Both the position numbers and the translations under genes were made by a program. Under the pieces are notes generated by a model that did no database searches, was not told where the DNA came from, and saw only the letters and a list, made by a program, of their open reading frames with translations. A stretch of DNA of 64,000 nt, taken from the NCBI RefSeq assembly GCF_003234445.2, contig NZ_CP126269.1, forward strand, positions 2,542,001 to 2,606,000, read 5' to 3'. The stretch comes from Curtobacterium sp. MCLR17_036. GTDB taxonomy: Bacteria; Actinomycetota; Actinomycetes; Actinomycetales; Microbacteriaceae. Below are positions 1-9,363 of the stretch, piece by piece. The first letter of the stretch is position 1. Each line of letters starts with the position of its first letter.

Positions 1-2
1 GA

Positions 3-36
3 GGGAGGACGGTGCGGGCCCGCCCCGCGCCTCCCG
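3..36 (-). terminator. Imperfect hairpin after the two-component operon
   Basis: A GGGAGG...CCTCCC hairpin with mismatches lies just downstream of the histidine kinase stop. It shares its GGGAGG foot with several hairpins further along the window, so it probably ends the kinase transcript. There is no clear T-run, and pairing was judged by eye. Confidence 0.4.
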
Positions 37-87
37 ACCGACACGGCGGGCACGTCGCGCCGGGACCGGCGGCGTGGGAGCAGACCG

Positions 88-1572
88 TCACCGGGTCGCG
101 TCCGCAGCAGCGGGCGTCTCCGCCCAGGCGTCCGTCTGCTCGGGCCGGGACGGCGTCGCCGCCTGCTCCACCGGCAGGTGCACGGTGAAGACGGTGTCAC
201 CCGGCTCGCTCGTCACCGCGACGGTGCCGCCGTGGGCCTGCACCACCGCGTCGACGATGGCGAGCCCGAGGCCGGTCGAGCCGACGGACCGCGATCGCGA
301 GCTGTCGGCGCGGGCGAACCGTTCGAACAGCTTCGGCAGGAACTCCGGGTCGATCCCCTGCCCGGTGTCCCGCACGGTCAGGTCGACCCCGCCGTCGCCC
401 GGTGTGATGCCGACCGTGATGCGGGTGCCCTCGGGGGTGTGGGTCCTGGCGTTCGTCACCAGGTTCACGATGACCTGGTGCAGCCGAGCGGCATCGCCGA
501 CGACCGAGACCGGCTCCGGGGGCACGTCGACCTCGATGACGTGGTCGGGCGACGCAGCGTGCGCGTCGTTCACGGCGTCGAGCACCAGCCCGGTCAGGTC
601 GACCTCGGCGAACTGGATCTCGCGGCCCTCGTCGAGTCGGGCGAGCAGCAGCAGGTCCTCGACCATCGAGGTCATCCGGATCGACTCGGACTCGATCCGC
701 CCCATCGCGTAGACGACGTCCTGCGGCAGGTCGCCGCCCATCCGCCGGGTGAGCTCGGCGTACCCGCGCACCGAGGCGAGCGGCGTGCGGAGCTCGTGCG
801 AAGCGTCCGCGACGAACTGCCGCACCTTCTGCTCGGAGCGTTCACGGGCCTGCATGGCGTTCCCGATGTGCCCGAGCATCCGGTTGAACGCGGCGCCAAC
901 GCGACCCACCTCGGTGCGGGGGTCGGTGTCGGGCACACGGACGCCGTCCAGTGCGTCGCTGCGGTCGAGCGGCAGCCGGGTGACCGTCGAGGCGGCCTCC
1001 GCGACCCGTTCGAGCGGGCGAAGCGACCGGCGGACGACGACCGCGGCGACGACCGACCCCGCGACCAACGCGGCCGCGACGACCGCCACCACCACCCAGA
1101 ACAGCTGCCACACGCTGTCGGAGACCGGCGCCATCGGCAACCCGACGACGAGGACGGCCGGCCCGACCGTCACCGCGGCGATCCGGTAGGCACCGAGCGT
1201 CGAGCCGAGGTCGACCGTCGCCGGCGGCGCGCCGACCCGGACGGTACCGAGCGCCGCGGCGCTCGACCGGGTGATCGCGCTCGGCCGGCCGTAGTCGTCG
1301 AGCACGTTCGCGACGACCACCTGGCCGTCGACGAAGTAGGCGGTCAGCGTGCCGACCGCCTGCCCGGACGGCCGCGACAGGTCGATGCCCGGCTGTCCGG
1401 ACGGGTTCTGTTGCAGGTACCGCTGCGCGCGGTTCGTGGCACCCGTGATCTGCTCGTCGATCGCACGGGTCTGGATGGACGACAGCGCGATGATGCTGGC
1501 CGCCCCGATGACCGCGCTCACCGCGACGACCAGGGCGACGATGCTCAGGACGAGCCGGCGCCGCAGGGTCAC
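88..1572 (-). CDS. Sensor histidine kinase with HAMP domain
   Basis: Membrane sensor kinase of 494 residues. There is a transmembrane helix near residues 7-30, an extracytoplasmic sensor region, a second helix near 150-180, then HAMP, HisKA and HATPase domains. The phosphoacceptor H-box reads DASHELRTPL. The N-box (NLVTNA) and the G-boxes (DTGQGID, GSTGLGLAIV) are intact, so it should be active. The GTG start overlaps the stop of the response regulator by 4 bp (GTGA), giving translational coupling. The kinase presumably phosphorylates that regulator. It resembles actinobacterial TcrY/PrrB-like kinases, but the signal cannot be read from sequence. Confidence 0.93.
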   Translation of the reverse strand: MTLRRRLVLSIVALVVAVSAVIGAASIIALSSIQTRAIDEQITGATNRAQRYLQQNPSGQPGIDLSRPSGQAVGTLTAYFVDGQVVVANVLDDYGRPSAITRSSAAALGTVRVGAPPATVDLGSTLGAYRIAAVTVGPAVLVVGLPMAPVSDSVWQLFWVVVAVVAAALVAGSVVAAVVVRRSLRPLERVAEAASTVTRLPLDRSDALDGVRVPDTDPRTEVGRVGAAFNRMLGHIGNAMQARERSEQKVRQFVADASHELRTPLASVRGYAELTRRMGGDLPQDVVYAMGRIESESIRMTSMVEDLLLLARLDEGREIQFAEVDLTGLVLDAVNDAHAASPDHVIEVDVPPEPVSVVGDAARLHQVIVNLVTNARTHTPEGTRITVGITPGDGGVDLTVRDTGQGIDPEFLPKLFERFARADSSRSRSVGSTGLGLAIVDAVVQAHGGTVAVTSEPGDTVFTVHLPVEQAATPSRPEQTDAWAETPAAADATR

Positions 1573-2309
1573 GACGTCGGCTTGATGACGTACCCGACGC
1601 CACGCACGGTGTGGATCATCGGGGTCTCACCGGCGTCGATCTTCTTGCGCAGGTAGGAGATGTAGATCTCGACGACCGAGGACTTGCCCCCGAAGTCGTA
1701 CGACCACACGCGGTCCAGGATCTGCGCCTTCGACAGCACGCGTCGGGGGTTCCGCATGAGGAACCGGAGCAGCTCGAACTCCGTGGCGGTCAGCTCGATC
1801 GGCCGGCCGGCACGGGACACCTCGTACGACTCCTCGTCGAGCACCAGGTCACCGACCACGATGCGGGAGTCCCCGGCCTCGGAGACCGAGATCTGCGAGC
1901 GACGGATGAGGCCGCGCAGCCGCGCCACGACCTCCTCGAGGGAGAACGGCTTCGTGACGTAGTCGTCGCCACCCGCGGTGAGGCCGGTGACGCGGTCCTC
2001 GACGGAGTCCTTCGCGGTGAGGAACAGCACCGGGGTGTCGTCGTTGTTCTGCCGCAACCGGCTGAGCACCTGCAGCCCGTCGAGGTCGGGCATCATCACG
2101 TCGAGCACCATCGCGTCGGGCTTGAACTCCCGAGCGGTCGCCAGGGCGTCCTGCCCGCCGTTCGCGCTCTTGACGTCCCAGCCCTCGTAGCGGAGCGCCA
2201 TGGACAACAGGTCGGTGAGGCTGGCCTCGTCGTCGACGACGAGGATGCGCAACGGGGTGCCGTCGGCGCGGGTGAGACGCGGGGCTGCGGTGGGCTGGGA
2301 GATGGTCAC
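1569..2309 (-). CDS. OmpR/PhoB-family response regulator
   Basis: Response regulator of 246 residues. The receiver domain (about 20-135) has the acidic pair DDE at 26-28, the phosphoacceptor Asp70 in VLDVMMPD, and the conserved Lys in TKPFS. It is followed by a C-terminal winged helix (about 145-240: ELTATEFELL...VRGVGYV). The start is placed at GTG 2309 because a GATACT -10 box (2317-2322) lies exactly 7 nt upstream, implying a leaderless message; in-frame codons further upstream would precede the promoter. It is the first gene of a two-gene operon with the kinase. It is related to TcrX/PrrA/TrcR types, and its targets are unknown. Confidence 0.92.
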   Translation of the reverse strand: MTISQPTAAPRLTRADGTPLRILVVDDEASLTDLLSMALRYEGWDVKSANGGQDALATAREFKPDAMVLDVMMPDLDGLQVLSRLRQNNDDTPVLFLTAKDSVEDRVTGLTAGGDDYVTKPFSLEEVVARLRGLIRRSQISVSEAGDSRIVVGDLVLDEESYEVSRAGRPIELTATEFELLRFLMRNPRRVLSKAQILDRVWSYDFGGKSSVVEIYISYLRKKIDAGETPMIHTVRGVGYVIKPTS

Positions 2310-2378
2310 GTCTTCGAGTATCGAGACGTTCCTATGAGCGCTCTGTGGAGCTGCCGTCACCGGGCTGTGGGTCTGCGA

Positions 2379-3815
2379 TCAGGCGATCGGCCCCGCGCCG
2401 GTCGCTCGGCGGGCGACGATCCACGCACGGACCGGTGCACGGGCGGCGGGGAACGCCGCCGTCGTCAGCACGGCGACGAGCACACCGCACGCCGCGGGGA
2501 CGAACACGGCGGGGACGGGCCCTTCCGGCAGGGTGGAACGGACGATGCAGGCCGCGACCGCTGCGGCGGATGCGACGGTCGCTGCCGGCAACGCCGCCCC
2601 GAGGACGTTGCGCAACCGGACACCGGTCCCCCGCAAGGCGACGACGTACGACGGCAGCACGAGCGCCACACAGGCGGCCGCGTACGCCACGACCATCCCG
2701 CGGACACCCCAGGGCGCCCCCGCGACGAACGCCACGATGGTGAGCGGCTGCGAGACGAGGACCCACCAGATCTGGCGACGGACGTGCCCGCTCGCGACGA
2801 ACCACCACTCGGGCACACAGCCGAGCGCCCGCGCCGCGCCGCCGACCACGAGGAACGGCAGGAGGTCGGCCGACCCCGACCACGCCGACCCGAAGAGCAG
2901 CTCGACGACCGGACCGGCCAGGACGCCGAGCAGCGCGAGGACCGGCCAGGCCAGCAGGGTCACCGCCGCCGTGAACTGCCGGAGCCGTTCCGTCAGGAGC
3001 GTCGGGCCCGCTCCGGCGAGCGCGGGCAGCGCGACACGCTGCACCGCCGCTCCGATCTGTTCGAGCGGCAACGTCATGAGCTGCACGGCCTGCACGTACA
3101 CCCCGGAGGCGGCAGATCCGAAGAGCGCGGCGACGAGGACCCGGTCGCCGGACCGGAGGACGAGCATGACCACCTGCACGATCGACACGTCACGGGCGAT
3201 GCCGACCATCTCGCGGACCACCGGCCACGGCGCCGCCTCGCCGCGAGGCGCGCGCCGGAGGACAGCGACCCCGGTGCCGACGACGGTCCACAGGACGACG
3301 ACCTGCGCGATGACCGCGATCGGCCCGACTCCGGCGAGCGCCAGGAGGACGGCCGTCGAGGCGCCGAGCACGGCACCGGCCGACTCGACCGCGACGACCC
3401 GCCCCATCTCGGCGCGTCGGGCCATCGTGGCGATCGGGACCGCGACGGCCCCGGACACGGGGAAGGCCACGGCGATCGCGAGCAGGAGGACCCCGTACGG
3501 CGCGTCGGGCACGAGCCACGCGGCGAGTGCACCGGCGGTCGCGACGGCGCCCCCGAGCACGAGCCCGAGGAGCGCGCTCATGCGGTGCAGCGCCACGAGG
3601 ACCGCCTCGGGCTGCGCCCCGGAACGCAGCACCACCGCTGCGAAACCGCCGCTGCGCACGAGTTCGAGGACGATCGACAGGCCGAGCACGACGGCGGCCG
3701 CTCCGTAGTGCTCGGGGCCGAGGATCCGCGCGACGACGACGTTCGCCAGGATCTGCACGGATGACCGGATGAGCGTCCCCCCGAGGCTCAGGAGCCCGCT
3801 GCGGAAGAACATCAC
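2379..3815 (-). CDS. Polysaccharide flippase-like membrane protein (copy 1)
   Basis: Integral membrane protein of 478 residues with about 12-14 hydrophobic helices, of the lipopolysaccharide/oligosaccharide exporter (PST/MATE-like, MOP superfamily) type. It probably flips a lipid-linked glycan across the membrane. The N-terminal helix has the family pattern of Gln-Ile-x-Ala-Asn and Ala-Arg-Ile-Leu-Gly-Pro around residues 21-34. It is a paralogue of the protein at 7921-9357, with the same length and about 62% identity over the first 66 residues counted by eye. The start is GTG 3815 or ATG 3812; an extended -10 lies 6 or 9 nt upstream, so the transcript is essentially leaderless. It is divergent from the glycan-modification operon starting at 3909. 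Confidence 0.82.
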   Translation of the reverse strand: MMFFRSGLLSLGGTLIRSSVQILANVVVARILGPEHYGAAAVVLGLSIVLELVRSGGFAAVVLRSGAQPEAVLVALHRMSALLGLVLGGAVATAGALAAWLVPDAPYGVLLLAIAVAFPVSGAVAVPIATMARRAEMGRVVAVESAGAVLGASTAVLLALAGVGPIAVIAQVVVLWTVVGTGVAVLRRAPRGEAAPWPVVREMVGIARDVSIVQVVMLVLRSGDRVLVAALFGSAASGVYVQAVQLMTLPLEQIGAAVQRVALPALAGAGPTLLTERLRQFTAAVTLLAWPVLALLGVLAGPVVELLFGSAWSGSADLLPFLVVGGAARALGCVPEWWFVASGHVRRQIWWVLVSQPLTIVAFVAGAPWGVRGMVVAYAAACVALVLPSYVVALRGTGVRLRNVLGAALPAATVASAAAVAACIVRSTLPEGPVPAVFVPAACGVLVAVLTTAAFPAARAPVRAWIVARRATGAGPIA

Positions 3816-3821
3816 GCATAG

Positions 3822-3834
3822 AAAATATCACATG
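3822..3834 (-). promoter_or_regulatory. Extended -10 promoter of flippase copy 1
   Basis: On the minus strand the sequence reads CATGTGATATTTT. TATTTT is the -10 and the preceding TGA gives an extended -10. The 10-mer CATGTGATAT recurs in front of the second flippase at the same distance from its start codon. No good -35 is seen. Confidence 0.6.
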
Positions 3835-3908
3835 TCTTCGATGAGGGCGAGACCGTGGCGGTCGGCAGCCGTGAGCGTCCCTGGTCGCGACACCGTAGCG
3901 TTGGCCCC

Positions 3909-4949
3909 ATGTTGCGCACCGCCGCCTGGCCCCCGTCCGCGACGGACGTCGACGCTCCGGCGCTGGAACGCTCGGCCGGGAGGCTCAGCGAGACCCACGC
4001 GGACCGGCTCGCGTTCGCGCGGGCGGTCGCGTCCACGACCCCGCCGCTGGCCTCGGGGACGGCCGGTCGGTTCTTCGGCACCCTGGCGGCCGTGGCGGCC
4101 GCGGACGTCGCCCTGGCACGGACCGTCGAGCCGCACCTCGACGCGCTCGGCATCCTCGCGCAGGCGGGGGTCGACGCGCCGGCCGGGACGACGTGGGGCG
4201 TGTTCGCGGCCGAGGCGCCCGGACTCCGTCTCGAGGCCACCGAACAGCAGGACGGCACCGTGCTCCTGCACGGCACGAAGCCGTGGTGCTCCTTGGCCTC
4301 GACGCTCTCCCACGCCCTCGTGACCGCCCACTCCGGTGACGAGCGACGCCTCGTCGCCGTGGACCTCCGGCAGGACGGCGTCGTGGCGCACGACGACGCC
4401 TGGGTGGCGCGGGGGATGCCGGACGTCCCGAGCGGCCCGGTCGACTTCGACGGCGTCCGGGCGCAACCCGTCGGCGACCCCGGCTGGTACCTGACCCGGC
4501 CGGGCTTCGCGTGGGGCGGGATCGGGGTCGCCGCCTGTTGGTGGGGCGGCGCGGTCGGCCTCGGCAGGACGCTCCGTGCACTCGCCGAGGAGCGTCCGGC
4601 GTCCGAACTGCTGCAGGCGGCGCTCGGCGCGACCGTGCTCGACCTCGCCGACGCCGAGAGTGCGCTCGCGGAAGCGGCGTGCACGATCGACGACGCGAGG
4701 GCGGGACCGGAGGGTTCCGTGCCGGACTGGCCGTTGCTCGCGCAGTCCGTCCGCTCGAGGGTCCGCAGGGCGGTCGACGCCGTGCGCGAGCGGGTCGTGT
4801 CGACCATCGGTCCGGCTCCCCTGACCGCGGACGCGTCGGTGGCAGCACGGGTCGCCGACCTCGAGCTGTACGTCCTGCAGGACCACGGCGCCCGGGACCT
4901 CGCGCGCATCGGCCGGATCGTCGTCGAGCGCGGCGGTGTCGCGTGGTGA
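3909..4949 (+). CDS. Acyl-CoA dehydrogenase-like flavoprotein
   Basis: 346 residues, shorter than typical acyl-CoA dehydrogenases (about 380-400). The middle part carries a recognisable beta-domain stretch (VLLHGTKPWCS followed by a hydrophobic strand) that contacts FAD in this fold; the C-terminal helical domain is reduced. I cannot place a catalytic glutamate, so the reaction may not be classical fatty-acid oxidation. ATG 3909 is chosen because TAGCGT (3896-3901) lies 7 nt upstream, implying a leaderless message. It is the first gene of a three-gene operon with 4-bp overlaps to a deacetylase/methyltransferase and a glycosyltransferase, which suggests a role in building or modifying a glycoconjugate. 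Confidence 0.78.
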   Translation: MLRTAAWPPSATDVDAPALERSAGRLSETHADRLAFARAVASTTPPLASGTAGRFFGTLAAVAAADVALARTVEPHLDALGILAQAGVDAPAGTTWGVFAAEAPGLRLEATEQQDGTVLLHGTKPWCSLASTLSHALVTAHSGDERRLVAVDLRQDGVVAHDDAWVARGMPDVPSGPVDFDGVRAQPVGDPGWYLTRPGFAWGGIGVAACWWGGAVGLGRTLRALAEERPASELLQAALGATVLDLADAESALAEAACTIDDARAGPEGSVPDWPLLAQSVRSRVRRAVDAVRERVVSTIGPAPLTADASVAARVADLELYVLQDHGARDLARIGRIVVERGGVAW

Positions 4950-6301
4950 GCTTCGACCACCGGGAGCCCGGGACGGATCCGGCAGCGTGGACGGCCTTCC
5001 TCGGCACCGTGCCGTCCGGCCCCGTCGGACTGGACGGCTTCGGCTCCGTCGTCGTCGTGGCGCCGCACCCCGACGACGAGACCCTCGGCGCCGGCGGTCT
5101 CATCGCCCGGGCAGCAGACGACGGCGTGCCCGTCCACGTGCTGCTCCTGACCCGCGGAGAGCACTCGCACCCGGACTCCCCCACCACCACCGCCGCGGAC
5201 CTGGCCACGGTGCGCGACGCCGAGTTCGCCGCAGCCGTTCGTCTCCTGCACCCGGACGCCACGGTCACGTCGGTCGGCATCCCCGACGGCGCGACCCGTG
5301 AGCACCGCGACCGCGTCGTCGACGCCGTGGCCGGCGCCCTCGCCCTGGGGGCCGGGTCGACACTGCTCGTCGCGCCCTGGCGCGGCGACGGGCACCGCGA
5401 CCACCGCATCGCCGGAGAGGTCGCCGAGGACGCAGCCCGTGCCGCCCCGGGGACGTCCCTGCTCGCCTACCCGATCTGGACCTGGCACTGGGACGACCCG
5501 ACCGCGTCCGCGGCGCCGTGGGCACGTGCCCGGACACTCCGTCTCACCGAGGACCAGCTCGAGCGCAAGCGCAACGCGCTCGCGACCTACCGTTCCCAGG
5601 TCAGCCCGCTGTCGCTGGCCGCCGGGGACGAGGCGATCGTCGACGACCGCCACGCCGAGCACCACCTGCGCACGACGGAGTGGTTCTTCGCGCCGGAGCC
5701 GGTGCCCTCCCGATCACAGGCGTCCTTCGACGCGCACTACGAACGGAAGCCCGAGGGGTGGGACTTCGACGGGTCGTGGTACGAACGCCGGAAGCGCGCG
5801 GTGACACTGGCCGCACTCCCCCGACCGCGGTTCCGGTCGGCGATCGAGATCGGATGCGCCACCGGGGTCCTGACGGCGGCGCTGACCGAACGTGCCGATG
5901 CCGTGCTCGGGACCGACATCTCCGCCGCACCCCTCGAGCAGGCGGCTCGCAGGGCACCGGACGCCCGGTTCGTCCAGGCGGCCCTGCCCGCCGAGTGGCC
6001 GTCGGGGCGCTGGGACCTCGTCGTCATGTCCGAGGTCGGCTACTACCTGTCGCCCTCGGACCTCGACGCGACGATCGACCGCGTGCTCGCGTCCCTGGAC
6101 GACGACGGGGTCCTCGTCGCCTGCCACTGGCGCCACCCGGACGACGAGGCGGTCTCGAGCGGCGACGCCGTGGACGCCCGCCTCGCCGAACGGTGGCCCC
6201 GCCCCGCACTGGTCCGTCACGTCGAGGAGGACTTCGTGCTGAGCGTGCTGCCCGGCCCCGCTGTCCGGTCCGTCGCGCGGGACGAAGGGCTGGTCCGGTG
6301 A
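4946..6301 (+). CDS. PIG-L deacetylase fused to NodS-like SAM methyltransferase
   Basis: Bifunctional protein of 451 residues. The N-terminal half is a PIG-L/LmbE-type zinc N-deacetylase: APHPDDET at about 39-46 supplies the metal-binding His-Pro-Asp-Asp, and HRDHRIAGE further on supplies the third ligand. These enzymes remove N-acetyl groups from GlcNAc-containing substrates. The C-terminal part (from about 260) is a class I methyltransferase with SAM motif AIEIGCATG near residue 300, a GTDIS strand and the WDLVVMSEVGYYLS stretch seen in NodS-like N-methyltransferases. Inferred role: deacetylate an amino sugar, then methylate the freed amine. GTG 4946 overlaps the previous stop by 4 bp, and the gene overlaps the next by 4 bp. 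Confidence 0.85.
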   Translation: MSFDHREPGTDPAAWTAFLGTVPSGPVGLDGFGSVVVVAPHPDDETLGAGGLIARAADDGVPVHVLLLTRGEHSHPDSPTTTAADLATVRDAEFAAAVRLLHPDATVTSVGIPDGATREHRDRVVDAVAGALALGAGSTLLVAPWRGDGHRDHRIAGEVAEDAARAAPGTSLLAYPIWTWHWDDPTASAAPWARARTLRLTEDQLERKRNALATYRSQVSPLSLAAGDEAIVDDRHAEHHLRTTEWFFAPEPVPSRSQASFDAHYERKPEGWDFDGSWYERRKRAVTLAALPRPRFRSAIEIGCATGVLTAALTERADAVLGTDISAAPLEQAARRAPDARFVQAALPAEWPSGRWDLVVMSEVGYYLSPSDLDATIDRVLASLDDDGVLVACHWRHPDDEAVSSGDAVDARLAERWPRPALVRHVEEDFVLSVLPGPAVRSVARDEGLVR

Positions 6302-6999
6302 CCACGCCGGCACGGATCGACGTCGTCGTCCCGGCGCACGACGAACAGGACCGGATCGCTGCCTGCCTCGCCGCGCTCGGCGCCGCTCGAGACCGACTCG
6401 CGGCCGAACGGCCGGACGTCGAGGTCTCCGTCACGGTCGTGCTCGACGGCTGCACCGACGACACCGCCGCGGTGGTGGACGGCTTCGCCGTCGACGTCGT
6501 CACGACCGCGCACGTCGGGGTGGGCCGCGCGCGGGCGCTCGGCGCCGCGCAGGCCGTCCGGGACCACCCCGCTGACGCCGCCCAGCGGTGGCTCGCGCAC
6601 ACCGACGCCGACTCCCGGGTGCCGACCGGCTGGCTCGTGCAGCAGGCCGACGCACTGCGCTCCGGGGCGCACGTGCTGGTCGGCGCCGTCGTCCCGGACC
6701 CGGACGACCTCGATCCCGTCGTGCTCGCCCGCTGGACCCGGGCGCACCCACCCGGAGCCGCGCTCGGACACGTGCACGGTGCGAACCTCGGTGTGCTCGC
6801 GGCGGCCTACCTGGCGCTCGGCGGGTTCGACCCCGTCCCCGAGCACGAGGACGTCCGGCTCGTCGAACGGGCGCGCGCGACCGGCTTCCGCGTCGACGCG
6901 ACCGTCGACCTGCCCGTGGTGACGAGCGGCCGGTTCGCCGGTCGCACCCCTGGCGGGTACGCGGAGCACCTGCGGCAACAGTACGGCGACGCGAGCTGA
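6298..6999 (+). CDS. Family 2 glycosyltransferase
   Basis: 233-residue GT-A fold glycosyltransferase without membrane segments. Motifs visible are the N-terminal IDVVVPAHDE strand, LDGCTDDT, the metal-binding HTDADS (DxD type), HGANLGV and EHEDVRL (the ED catalytic-base region). It should transfer a sugar from a nucleotide donor. GTG 6298 overlaps the stop of the deacetylase/methyltransferase by 4 bp, so the three genes are translationally coupled and likely act in one pathway. It converges on the glycosyltransferase at 7034-7924. Donor and acceptor cannot be predicted. Confidence 0.85.
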   Translation: MTTPARIDVVVPAHDEQDRIAACLAALGAARDRLAAERPDVEVSVTVVLDGCTDDTAAVVDGFAVDVVTTAHVGVGRARALGAAQAVRDHPADAAQRWLAHTDADSRVPTGWLVQQADALRSGAHVLVGAVVPDPDDLDPVVLARWTRAHPPGAALGHVHGANLGVLAAAYLALGGFDPVPEHEDVRLVERARATGFRVDATVDLPVVTSGRFAGRTPGGYAEHLRQQYGDAS

Positions 7000-7033
7000 C
7001 CGGGCCGTCCGGCCGGGTGGGCGACGGACCCGA

Positions 7034-7924
7034 CTACCGGACGAGCCACCCGGCGAGCGTGCCGAGCCGGACTGCCGCGATCCGGAGTCGTCGGCGCCCG
7101 AACGGTGCGCAGACGACCGACCAACAGGTCGCGACCACGTGTCGCAGCACCGCGCCGCGTTGCCAGGACGCCCCGTGCGAGCGGTGCTTCTCCACCAGGA
7201 GGTGGTCCCACCGGGCGTAATGCCGGTGGTTCCGGAAGAGCGCACGGACCGATCGTCGGAGCCGGTACTGGACGACCGCGTCCGGTCGGAAGTGCGTCGG
7301 GTACCCGAGGTACGTGGCGCGCCAAGCGAGGTCGATGTCCTCTGCTGCGAGGAACGCCGGATCGAAGCCGCCCGTCTGCTCGAGCACGCTCCGCCGCATG
7401 CCCAGGTTGGCAGACGTCGTGTGCGGGAGGTGCCCGAAGCGCACGATCGGCCAGGGCTGCTGCACGGTGCGCCACATCCAACGCTCGTTGAGCCCGTCGT
7501 GCCGCAGGGGTCCGGTGCACACCCCGGCGATCGCGAGGCCCTCGACCATCGCCTCGATCCAGGCGGCCGACACCACGTCGTCCGCATCACAGAACAGCAC
7601 GAGCTCGGTGTCGAGGGACCGCCAGCCTGCGTTCCGCGCGGCGGCTGGACCGCGGACGGCGGAGGAGTCGACCACCGCCGTCCGCCAACCCGAGGGCCAC
7701 GCGGTGGCGTCGACGATCGCCTCGACGTCCGCGACCGGCGCCCCGTTGCAACTCAGCACCACGGAGACCGACCCCCGCCAGGTCTGCCGGACGAGGGCGT
7801 CGAGCTGCGCGGCGAGCTCCGTCGTCCCTCCTGGCCCGACGGGGACCACGATGCCCACGCTGGGCCGGTCGTGCGCATCGGGAGCGCCCGTCCGGTCCGG
7901 GGCGCCCGGCTCGAGGGCCGTCAC
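7034..7924 (-). CDS. Family 2 glycosyltransferase paired with flippase copy 2
   Basis: 296-residue GT2 enzyme. It has the N-terminal strand SVGIVVPVGPGG, a Rossmann-like nucleotide-sugar region, the metal-binding CDADDVV and a later AEDIDLAWR that supplies the catalytic acidic residues. The C-terminal region is rich in Arg and aromatic residues and probably associates with the membrane. GTG 7924 overlaps the upstream flippase stop (7921) by 4 bp, so enzyme and transporter are coupled. It probably adds a sugar to the glycan exported by that flippase. It is not obviously a paralogue of the 6298-6999 enzyme beyond the shared family. Confidence 0.85.
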   Translation of the reverse strand: MTALEPGAPDRTGAPDAHDRPSVGIVVPVGPGGTTELAAQLDALVRQTWRGSVSVVLSCNGAPVADVEAIVDATAWPSGWRTAVVDSSAVRGPAAARNAGWRSLDTELVLFCDADDVVSAAWIEAMVEGLAIAGVCTGPLRHDGLNERWMWRTVQQPWPIVRFGHLPHTTSANLGMRRSVLEQTGGFDPAFLAAEDIDLAWRATYLGYPTHFRPDAVVQYRLRRSVRALFRNHRHYARWDHLLVEKHRSHGASWQRGAVLRHVVATCWSVVCAPFGRRRLRIAAVRLGTLAGWLVR

Positions 7925-9357
7925 GGAGCCGTCCCGCCCTCGACCGTGACGACGCCGGGTCGGAGACCGGTCGCGACGGCACGGACAGCCGGGAACACCG
8001 CGGCCACCAGGACGGCCGCGACCATCCCGGTGCCCGCGGGCAGGAGCACAGCGGCGACCGCCCCGGGCGGTGCGACGGACCGGACGGCGAGGGCGACCAG
8101 TACAGCTGCCGCGGCGGCGAGCGCTCCCGGTACAGCGGAGGAGCCCAGGTCGCGGAGTCGGATGCCCGAACCGCGCGTGGCGACGAGGAACGACGGCACC
8201 ACCAGGCCGGCGCAGACCACCGCGTAGGCAGTGGCCATGCCGTGCACGCCCCAGGGCAGTGCGACGACGAGGGCGCCGAGGAGCACCGGCTGGGAGACGA
8301 ACGCCCACCGGACCTGGCGTCCGGACCGACCACTCGCGACGAAGTACCAGACCGCTGCGAACCCGAGCGCCTGTGCGCCGCCCGCTCCGGCGAGGAAGGG
8401 CAGGATCTCGGCGGAGCCGGCCCACGCCGCTCCGAACAGCAGGTCGACCACCGGACCGGCGAGCACCCCGAGCAGTGCGAGGACCGGCCAGGCCAGGAGG
8501 GTCACCGTCTGGACGATCCGCCGGTAGCGGCGGCGGACACCGTCGGGGCCGGCGGCGGTGAACGCGGGCACGGCCACCCGCTGCACCGCTGCACCGATCT
8601 GGTCGAGCGGCAGCGTCATCAGCTGCATCGCCTGCACCCAGAGCCCGGCGACGGCGGGTGAGAACACCGCGGCGACGAGCACGCGGTCCCCGGTCCGGGC
8701 AGCGAGCGAGACGACCTGGACGAGGGAGAGGTCGCGCGCGGCACCGGTCATCGACCGGACTGCGGTCCACGGTGCAGCACGACCCGTCGGCGTCCCCCGC
8801 AGCGCGGCGATGCCGGTCGCCGTCGCAGCCCACAGGACGACCACCTGCGCGATCATCGCGAAGGGACCGGCACCGGCCGCGGCCAGCGTGACCGCGGTGG
8901 CGGCGCCGAGCACGACCGCGACGGACTCGACCGCGACGACTCGACCCACCTGCTGGCAGCGGACCAGACTCGCGACCGGGACGGCGACGCGACCGGCGAG
9001 GGGGAACGCGATCGCGATCGCGACGAGCAACGGTCCGTACGGCCCGTGCGGGACCGCGATGAGCAGCACCCCGCCAGTGCACCCGACGGCAGCGGCGAGG
9101 ACGCATCCGAGGCGGACGCTCATCCGGTGCAGCGCCACGAGGACCGGCCCCTCGAGGTCACCGGAGCGCAGGACGACCGTGGCGAAGCCGTTGGTGCGGA
9201 CGAGTTCGATGAGCACGGCGAGCGCGAGCACGACGGCGGCCACACCGTAGGCGTCCGGTCCGAGGATGCGAGCGGTGACGATGTTCGCGCTGATCTGGAC
9301 GCAGGCACGGAAGGCCGTGCCCGCCAGGCTGATCGCCCCGCCCCGAACCGTCACCAC
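7921..9357 (-). CDS. Polysaccharide flippase-like membrane protein (copy 2)
   Basis: 478-residue polytopic membrane protein of the MOP/PST exporter type, the same length as the protein at 2379-3815. The two match at about 41 of the first 66 residues by eye and continue to match along the chain (for example LLAWPVLALLGVLAGPVV occurs in both). It likely translocates a lipid-linked oligosaccharide. Starts at GTG 9357 or GTG 9354; the -10 TATGCT is 6 or 9 nt upstream, mirroring copy 1. The downstream glycosyltransferase is translationally coupled. Having two close homologues in one small locus suggests duplication and specialisation for different glycans. Confidence 0.82.
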   Translation of the reverse strand: MVTVRGGAISLAGTAFRACVQISANIVTARILGPDAYGVAAVVLALAVLIELVRTNGFATVVLRSGDLEGPVLVALHRMSVRLGCVLAAAVGCTGGVLLIAVPHGPYGPLLVAIAIAFPLAGRVAVPVASLVRCQQVGRVVAVESVAVVLGAATAVTLAAAGAGPFAMIAQVVVLWAATATGIAALRGTPTGRAAPWTAVRSMTGAARDLSLVQVVSLAARTGDRVLVAAVFSPAVAGLWVQAMQLMTLPLDQIGAAVQRVAVPAFTAAGPDGVRRRYRRIVQTVTLLAWPVLALLGVLAGPVVDLLFGAAWAGSAEILPFLAGAGGAQALGFAAVWYFVASGRSGRQVRWAFVSQPVLLGALVVALPWGVHGMATAYAVVCAGLVVPSFLVATRGSGIRLRDLGSSAVPGALAAAAAVLVALAVRSVAPPGAVAAVLLPAGTGMVAAVLVAAVFPAVRAVATGLRPGVVTVEGGTAP

Positions 9358-9363
9358 GAATCC

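Noticed and set aside
3812..5665. 617-codon minus-strand open frame and other long antisense frames across the window
   Set aside because: They mirror strongly supported genes, have Arg/Pro/Ala-rich shadow composition and lack promoters or ribosome binding sites; typical of very GC-rich DNA.
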